In this document: in pieces, positions 13,287 to 16,627 of the stretch
Layout of the letters: every line of letters starts with the position of its first letter
Position numbering within the stretch: position 1 is the stretch's first letter
Assembly: GCA_910585165.1 (NCBI GenBank)
Contig: CAJUBX010000050.1
Span: 1 to 16,627, forward strand
Length of the DNA: 16,627 nt
Direction: 5' to 3'
Source: an uncultured Oscillibacter sp.
Lineage (GTDB): Bacteria; Bacillota; Clostridia; Oscillospirales; Oscillospiraceae
Translations under genes and position numbers: made by a program
The notes under the pieces: generated by a model
The model's database searches: none
What the model was told of the DNA's origin: nothing
Seen by the model: the letters and a program-made list of their open reading frames with translations, nothing else

Positions 13287-13445
13287 ATGCCCGCTGTATT
13301 GGGAAATCTGATTGTGCTGGCGGCGCTGGCGGCAGTTGTGGGCCTGGCCGTCCGGTCCCTGTGGAAATCCCGCCGGGCCGGAGGACACTGCAACGGAGAC
13401 TGCGCCTCCTGCGGCGGCTGTCATGGCGGCTGCCATACAAAATAA
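13287..13445 (+). CDS. FeoB-associated Cys-rich membrane peptide
   Basis: This 52-residue protein has one N-terminal membrane helix (about 3-23, LGNLIVLAALAAVVGLAVRSL) and a cytoplasmic basic stretch. Its tail has five Cys and two His in close spacing: HCNGDCASCGGCHGGCHTK. It matches the FeoB-associated Cys-rich membrane protein family, which follows feoB in many clostridia and is thought to aid ferrous iron handling, though its role is not established. An AAGGGAG site lies about 11 bases before the ATG, and the gene begins 26 bases after the feoB stop. It is followed by a terminator. Confidence 0.9.
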   Translation: MPAVLGNLIVLAALAAVVGLAVRSLWKSRRAGGHCNGDCASCGGCHGGCHTK

Positions 13446-13462
13446 TCCTCCAAGACCCGGGG

Positions 13463-13498
13463 AGGGGCATGGCGGCGGCAAGCCGGTCATGCCCCTTT
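13463..13498 (+). terminator. Terminator of the feo cluster
   Basis: AGGGGCATG (13463-13471) pairs with CATGCCCCT (13488-13496), followed by TTTCCGTTTTCC. It lies 18 bases after the stop codon of the Cys-rich peptide. Confidence 0.75.
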
Positions 13499-13544
13499 CC
13501 GTTTTCCGGGCGGGAGAGGGCCGGTGCCATTTGCAAAAAAGAAA

Positions 13545-13595
13545 GCCGCCTCCCGCCGGGGACTCCGCAGGTCCGGGGAGGCGGCAAAGTTTTTG
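13545..13595. terminator. Bidirectional-type intrinsic terminator
   Basis: GCCGCCTCCC (13545-13554) pairs with GGGAGGCGGC (13576-13585). It is followed by AAAGTTTTTG on the plus strand and preceded by an A-rich run (about 13534-13544) that gives a T-run on the minus strand. It isolates the feo cluster from the lysozyme gene. Confidence 0.75.
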
Positions 13596-13623
13596 AAATG
13601 TCCCGTGCAAAACCGCCCGGTTT

Positions 13624-13633
13624 GTGGTATCAT
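13624..13633 (+). promoter_or_regulatory. Possible extended -10 promoter of the lysozyme gene
   Basis: TGG directly precedes TATCAT (13628-13633), an extended -10 form. The -35 region at the right spacing (GTGCAA) is poor. The start would be near 13640, about 26 bases before the ATG. Confidence 0.4.
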
Positions 13634-13665
13634 AAAGAAAATTGACGAATGAGGGAGGAACCGCT

Positions 13666-14637
13666 ATGAACAACGGCCCGTCTGGATTGGATGCAAGGGA
13701 ACGGGAGGAGCCTGTCCGCGCACCGGGCGAAGGGGCGGGGAGCAGGAAAAGGCGGAGAAATCCGCCCTCCTCCGGCGCGCAGTCTTCGCAGTCTTCCCTG
13801 ACAGCGCTGTCCCTGGCGCTTTCCGCCGCCGCCCTGGTCATGGCGGGAATTGCGCTGGCGCTCGTCCTGCGAAACGGCGGGGAGGCGGAGCTTCCGCCCG
13901 CCGCCCCGGAGGAGCCGGTCACCTTCCGCTTTGGCGGCATGGTCCTGACGCCTGTGGAGGGAATGCCCCTCAATCCCTATGATAAGGACGCCTTCGGCCT
14001 GGATGAAAAAGGCCGGGTCACCTATGCGCAGGATGGACGGCGGGCAAAGACGGGCATTGACGTGTCCACGCACCAGAAGGATATCGACTGGCCCGCAGTG
14101 GCGGCGGACGGCATTGATTTTGCCATCCTCCGTCTGGGCCACCGGGGCTACACCGAGGGCGGATTGTTTTTGGACGAGGCGTTTGAGAAAAACCTCCAGG
14201 GGGCGCTGGACGCCGGCCTGGAGGTGGGGGTCTATTTTTTCTCCCAGGCCGTTACGCCCCGGGAGGCGGAGGAGGAGGCGGAGTACGTCCTGGACGTTTT
14301 GGACGGGCAGGCGCTTGCATTCCCCGTAGCGTTTGACTGGGAGTCCATCCCGGGAGACGACGCCCGCACCGACGGCCTGGACGGAGAGGGGATGACCCGG
14401 TGCGCCGCCGCGTTCTGCCGGCGGATTGAGGCCGGGGGCTACCGTCCGGCGGTGTATTTCAACCAGACCCAGGGGTATCTCCGCTATGACCTGCGGGAGC
14501 TGACCAAGTATGATCTGTGGCTGGCGGAGTACGATACCGTGCCGGATTTCTATTATCACTTTGACCTGTGGCAGTACTCCCACACGGGCCGGGTAGACGG
14601 CATTCAGGGGGACGTGGATATGGACCTGGCCTTTTGA
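13666..14637 (+). CDS. Membrane-anchored GH25-family lysozyme (muramidase)
   Basis: This 323-residue protein is predicted to cleave the N-acetylmuramic-acid to N-acetylglucosamine bond of peptidoglycan. It has a basic, disordered cytoplasmic start, one membrane helix at about 46-68 (ALSLALSAAALVMAGIALALVL), a linker, and a GH25 domain from about 128 to the end. GH25 marks are GIDVSTHQKDIDW (130-142, first Asp at 132), FDWES with the DxE catalytic pair (Asp224, Glu226), WLAEYD, DLWQYS and a closing DVDMDLAF. The helix acts as a signal anchor, placing the enzyme on the outer face. The ATG at 13666 has GGGAGGAA 5 bases upstream. It is a single-gene unit between terminators. It may act in wall growth or turnover. 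A link to CIS release is possible but unsupported by position. Confidence 0.93.
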   Translation: MNNGPSGLDAREREEPVRAPGEGAGSRKRRRNPPSSGAQSSQSSLTALSLALSAAALVMAGIALALVLRNGGEAELPPAAPEEPVTFRFGGMVLTPVEGMPLNPYDKDAFGLDEKGRVTYAQDGRRAKTGIDVSTHQKDIDWPAVAADGIDFAILRLGHRGYTEGGLFLDEAFEKNLQGALDAGLEVGVYFFSQAVTPREAEEEAEYVLDVLDGQALAFPVAFDWESIPGDDARTDGLDGEGMTRCAAAFCRRIEAGGYRPAVYFNQTQGYLRYDLRELTKYDLWLAEYDTVPDFYYHFDLWQYSHTGRVDGIQGDVDMDLAF

Positions 14638-14676
14638 CAAGACCCGATTCGGCTTTGTGTTCCCGGCGGCGGCTGC

Positions 14677-14696
14677 CCGGGGCGGTCCCCGGTTTT
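14677..14696 (+). terminator. Intrinsic terminator of the lysozyme gene
   Basis: CCGGGG, loop CGGT, CCCCGG is followed by TTTT, 39 bases after the lysozyme stop and just before the convergent thiM stop. A TTTAAA/TTTAAA dyad lies directly after it. Confidence 0.7.
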
Positions 14697-14705
14697 AAAC
14701 TGCGT

Positions 14706-15512
14706 TTAAAGGCGCCGGACCCGGGCCTCTGCGGCGCAGTCCTCCGGAGTCAGCGTTCCGGCGGCGTCCAGCAGGGCGGCCTGGAAGCTGCCGGGGCCCC
14801 TGCCGCCGGAGCGTTCCTCCGCCCGGCGGGAGCAGGCTTTCCAAAAAGAGGCGGCGGAAACGGCGGCAGCGGCGGCGTCCGGCTCCACCGCCGCGAAGAC
14901 GCCGCAGAGAACGGACAGCATGCAGCCTGTCCCGGTGATACGGGCCGCCTGGGGGCTTCCGCCGGAAATCTCCCAGAGGGCGGTTCCGTCGCAGACGATG
15001 TCCGGCTGCCCGGAGAGAAGGACGGCGGTTCCCCTCTCCTGGGCCAGGCGCAGCGCCAGCTCCGCCCGCCGGGCGGGGGAGGCGGCGGGGCCGTCCACAC
15101 CCAGTCCCTGGCTTTCCAGGCCAAGAAGGGCCTGGGCCTCCCCTGCGTTGAGGCGGAGGAGGGAGGGGGTAAAGGCCGCCAGCAGCGTCTCCACCCAGTT
15201 CAGCCGCCAGGGACTGGCTCCCGCGCCCACCGGATCCAGGACGACCGGCTGCGCCAGTCGGACGGCCTCCCGCCCCCGGAGGAGGCAGGCCCGGAATTTC
15301 TCCTCTCCCGGCGTGCCGGTGTTCAAAACGGCGGCGGCGGAGGCGGCGGAAACGGCCTCCATTTCCTGGGGAGCCTGGGCCATGATGGGGCTGGCCCCCA
15401 CCGCCAGGGCCAGATTGGCGCAGACTCCGGCGGAGACGGCGTTGGAGATGCAGTGAACCAGGGGCCGGCGGCGGCGGACGGCCTCCAGAATGGAAAAATC
15501 AGGCGTTGTCAT
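14706..15512 (-). CDS. thiM: Hydroxyethylthiazole kinase
   Basis: This 268-residue enzyme phosphorylates 4-methyl-5-(2-hydroxyethyl)thiazole with ATP, the salvage entry to the thiazole half of thiamine. Family marks are PLVHCISN (17-24; the common form is VHNITN), ANLALAVGASPIMA, LNTGTP, LDPVGAGASPWR (92-103), LRLNAGEA, and ITGTGCMLS (192-200) with the conserved Cys197 at the active site. Length is normal. The ATG at 15512 has GGAGG 5 bases upstream and follows thiW after 20 bases. With thiW it makes a two-gene uptake-and-phosphorylation unit under a TPP riboswitch; thiD and thiE are not in the window. An out-of-frame extension into thiW was discarded. Confidence 0.95.
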   Translation of the reverse strand: MTTPDFSILEAVRRRRPLVHCISNAVSAGVCANLALAVGASPIMAQAPQEMEAVSAASAAAVLNTGTPGEEKFRACLLRGREAVRLAQPVVLDPVGAGASPWRLNWVETLLAAFTPSLLRLNAGEAQALLGLESQGLGVDGPAASPARRAELALRLAQERGTAVLLSGQPDIVCDGTALWEISGGSPQAARITGTGCMLSVLCGVFAAVEPDAAAAAVSAASFWKACSRRAEERSGGRGPGSFQAALLDAAGTLTPEDCAAEARVRRL

Positions 15513-15532
15513 AGGACCTCCGGGAATTCGGC

Positions 15533-16051
15533 TCAGCGCTCCAGCGCGGCCTGCATGGGCTTCAGAGCGCCGCTTTTTTGCAGGGTGAAAACCAGGGCTC
15601 CCGCCAGGATGGATCCTGCCGCGGTGGAGATCAGGAAGGGGACGACATAGGCGGTAAAGGCGATGCCCGCGGCGCTTTGCCCCATGAAGGCAACCGCGAC
15701 GGGGTAGGCGGCGAGTCCGCCGATAACGCCGGTGCCCAGGACCTCGGCGGCCAGCACGGCGGGAAGGCTCCTGGTTTTTTGGAAGGCCAGACCGCACAGC
15801 AGAGCGCCGCACATGCTGCCGGGGAAGGCCAAAAGGCTCCCCCAGCCCAAGAGGTTGCGCAGAAGGCTGGCGGCGAAAGCCGCGCCCAGGCCGTACCAGG
15901 GACCCAGGAACACGGCGCACAGGACGTTGACCATGTGCTGGACCGGGGCGCACTTGCTCCCCAGCACCCAGAAAGAGAACAGGCTGCCCACCACGGCCAC
16001 GGCGCAGAGCACGCCGGCCAGGGCCAGCTTTTTGACGGAATTTCGTTTCAT
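15533..16051 (-). CDS. thiW: ThiW, substrate-binding S component of an ECF thiazole transporter
   Basis: This 172-residue integral membrane protein has about five to six helices. It begins KKLALAGVLCAVAVVGSLFSFWVLGSKCAPVQHMVNVLCAVFLGPWYG, the ThiW pattern (conserved Pro-His with NV-A-V-LGPWYG), and ends with a helix before GALKPMQAALER. ThiW proteins are linked to thiazole uptake because they lie next to thiM under TPP riboswitches; they use a shared ECF energising module encoded elsewhere. The ATG at 16051 has AAGGAG 9 bases upstream. A longer in-frame reading to 16339 runs through the structured leader and shows no membrane or family features, so it was rejected. Confidence 0.94.
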   Translation of the reverse strand: MKRNSVKKLALAGVLCAVAVVGSLFSFWVLGSKCAPVQHMVNVLCAVFLGPWYGLGAAFAASLLRNLLGWGSLLAFPGSMCGALLCGLAFQKTRSLPAVLAAEVLGTGVIGGLAAYPVAVAFMGQSAAGIAFTAYVVPFLISTAAGSILAGALVFTLQKSGALKPMQAALER

Positions 16052-16075
16052 GATACAAGGCTCCTTCACAGTTGA

Positions 16076-16133
16076 GGAAGCGCTGATGAAATCAACATGT
16101 GCAGATTCGCGTGGGGATTTCATCAGTGGTTCC
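16076..16133. repeat. 58-base palindromic element in the thiW leader
   Basis: GGAAGCGCTGATGAAATC (16076-16093) faces GATTTCATCAGTGGTTCC (16116-16133) across 22 bases, with 16 of 18 positions pairing and the inner 11 perfect. It lies 24 bases before the thiW start and close to its ribosome binding site. It may be a short mobile palindrome or an RNA hairpin. Confidence 0.65.
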
Positions 16134-16390
16134 TTAAAAATCGCAAAGAGAAGCACGCGGCAGCGCTTTCCCCCTGCATGGCAAGGCCGGGCGGCGGTCC
16201 GCCCGGAGGAAAATCGGTCGAGGCTTCCTGGCCTCCTCTCACGCCGGAACACGGCTTCCCATCGCTGCCGGAGCCCTGCGGGCTCCGCGTTTGATCCGGC
16301 CCGGGCGCAGGGCGCTCCCCCTCCGTCCGCTCCCGCCAATCCGGGACGCCGGCGCGCGTTCTCTCCTCCTTCCTCTGTGAAGAATCTGCG
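16134..16390 (-). other. Long structured leader between the riboswitch terminator and thiW
   Basis: About 260 bases here hold no credible gene. Two perfect 8-base hairpins are visible: CCGGGCGG/CCGCCCGG (16187-16206) and CGGAGCCC/GGGCTCCG (16269-16287). A normal TPP leader is much shorter between its terminator and the gene. The stretch may be a decayed gene or element, or added RNA structure. Confidence 0.5.
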
Positions 16391-16424
16391 AAAAGCAAGG
16401 CGGCGCGTCCGATAGCGCGCCGCC
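16391..16424 (-). terminator. Intrinsic terminator of the TPP riboswitch
   Basis: Read on the minus strand, GGCGGCGCG and CGCGCCGCC pair across 8 bases and are followed by TTGCTTTTCG. It begins 22 bases after the aptamer, as expected for a riboswitch that stops transcription when TPP is bound. Confidence 0.8.
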
Positions 16425-16445
16425 GTTGAAAAGTCTCCCTATAGA

Positions 16446-16522
16446 CTCCCTCCGGCGGCATTGCCCGCATCAGGTTAAGGGTCGAAGCCCGCGCTTCCTC
16501 TCAGCCTTCCGGCTCCCCTGCT
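16446..16522 (-). ncRNA. TPP riboswitch (THI element) controlling thiW-thiM
   Basis: The minus strand shows the conserved THI-box parts in order: GGGGAGCC at the first stem, GGCTGAGAGG (core CTGAGA, 16504-16499), a short variable hairpin, ACCCTTAACCTGATG (core AACCTGATG, 16476-16468), GGGCAATGCCG, and a closing GGAGGGAG. These form the pyrimidine-sensing and pyrophosphate-sensing arms. Binding of thiamine pyrophosphate should favour the downstream terminator and switch off thiazole salvage. Confidence 0.95.
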
Positions 16523-16533
16523 TTTTGGTTTTC

Positions 16534-16562
16534 AGAATACCACCGGGGGGAAAATTTGTCAA
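16534..16562 (-). promoter_or_regulatory. Sigma-A promoter of the thiW-thiM unit
   Basis: On the minus strand, TTGACA (16562-16557), a 17-base spacer and TATTCT (16539-16534) with an upstream TGG give a strong promoter. The start near 16527 is just before the riboswitch aptamer. Confidence 0.8.
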
Positions 16563-16627
16563 GGGGCCTTGCAAAGCGAGGAGTGTCCAAAAGCGCAGTT
16601 AAAGGAAGTCGAAGACAGAGAAAGGCA
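16563..16627. other. Window edge, nothing recognised
   Basis: These 65 bases upstream of the thi promoter show no gene, repeat or site I can support. They could hold the tail of a neighbouring gene. Confidence 0.3.

Noticed and set aside
13666..14637. GH25 lysozyme as part of the CIS
   Set aside because: It is on the other strand, several kilobases away, between its own terminators, and has a membrane anchor of its own. No sequence link to the CIS is seen.
15513..16058. Upstream in-frame extension of thiM through thiW
   Set aside because: It is out of frame with thiW, which is a clear membrane protein; the thiM start at 15512 has a GGAGG site and begins the family sequence.
16123..16470. 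115-residue minus-strand frame in the thi leader
   Set aside because: It runs through the riboswitch terminator and hairpins, has no family features and skewed composition.
9059..16627. CRISPR array, tRNA or rRNA
   Set aside because: No regularly spaced repeats and no tRNA- or rRNA-like sequence were seen. The palindromes present are single or paired, not arrays.

Overview
The window reads as a chromosomal segment of a GC-rich, Gram-positive gut-type clostridium. Oscillospiraceae (Flavonifractor/Oscillibacter-like) is the best guess. This rests on GC-rich coding with strong GGAGG-type ribosome binding sites, a feoA-feoA-feoB-Cys-rich-peptide iron cluster, a TPP-riboswitch thiW-thiM unit and a clostridial-type contractile injection gene set. 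It is inference; no rRNA or other marker gene is present.

Region 1 (1-9058, minus strand) is one tightly packed operon and the most unusual part. Read 5' to 3' it encodes a fibre/adhesin-like protein, a membrane-anchored degenerate kinase-like protein, a large four-helix membrane sensor ending in a degenerate class III cyclase-like domain, a membrane-anchored MORN-repeat protein, a DUF4255/Pvc16-like cap protein, a DUF4280 PAAR-like spike protein, and a contractile tail sheath that runs off the window. Four-base stop/start overlaps or short gaps join most of the genes. Sheath, cap and spike mark a contractile injection system (CIS). The three membrane proteins look like a dedicated anchoring or sensing module built from two apparently inactive signalling domains.

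Region 2 (9059-10227) is regulatory. It holds a good promoter for the CIS operon with a perfect palindrome at the expected start site, a long imperfect inverted-repeat block in the CIS leader, and a divergent gene for a small XRE-family regulator. An inverted repeat lies upstream of that gene, and a 12-base copy of its left arm recurs downstream.

Region 3 (10100-13498, plus strand) is a ferrous-iron uptake cluster: feoA, feoA, feoB and a small Cys-rich membrane peptide. Three clear copies and one degenerate copy of the dyad GTTAG-N6-CTAAC sit at the feoA promoter and directly in front of feoB, as expected for an iron-responsive DtxR-type operator. A 160-base palindromic MITE-like element is inserted right at the end of the second feoA and separates it from feoB.

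Region 4 (13545-14696, plus) is a single-gene unit for a membrane-anchored GH25 lysozyme between two terminators. Region 5 (14706-16562, minus) is a thiamine-precursor salvage unit: promoter, TPP riboswitch, intrinsic terminator, a long structured leader, thiW and thiM.
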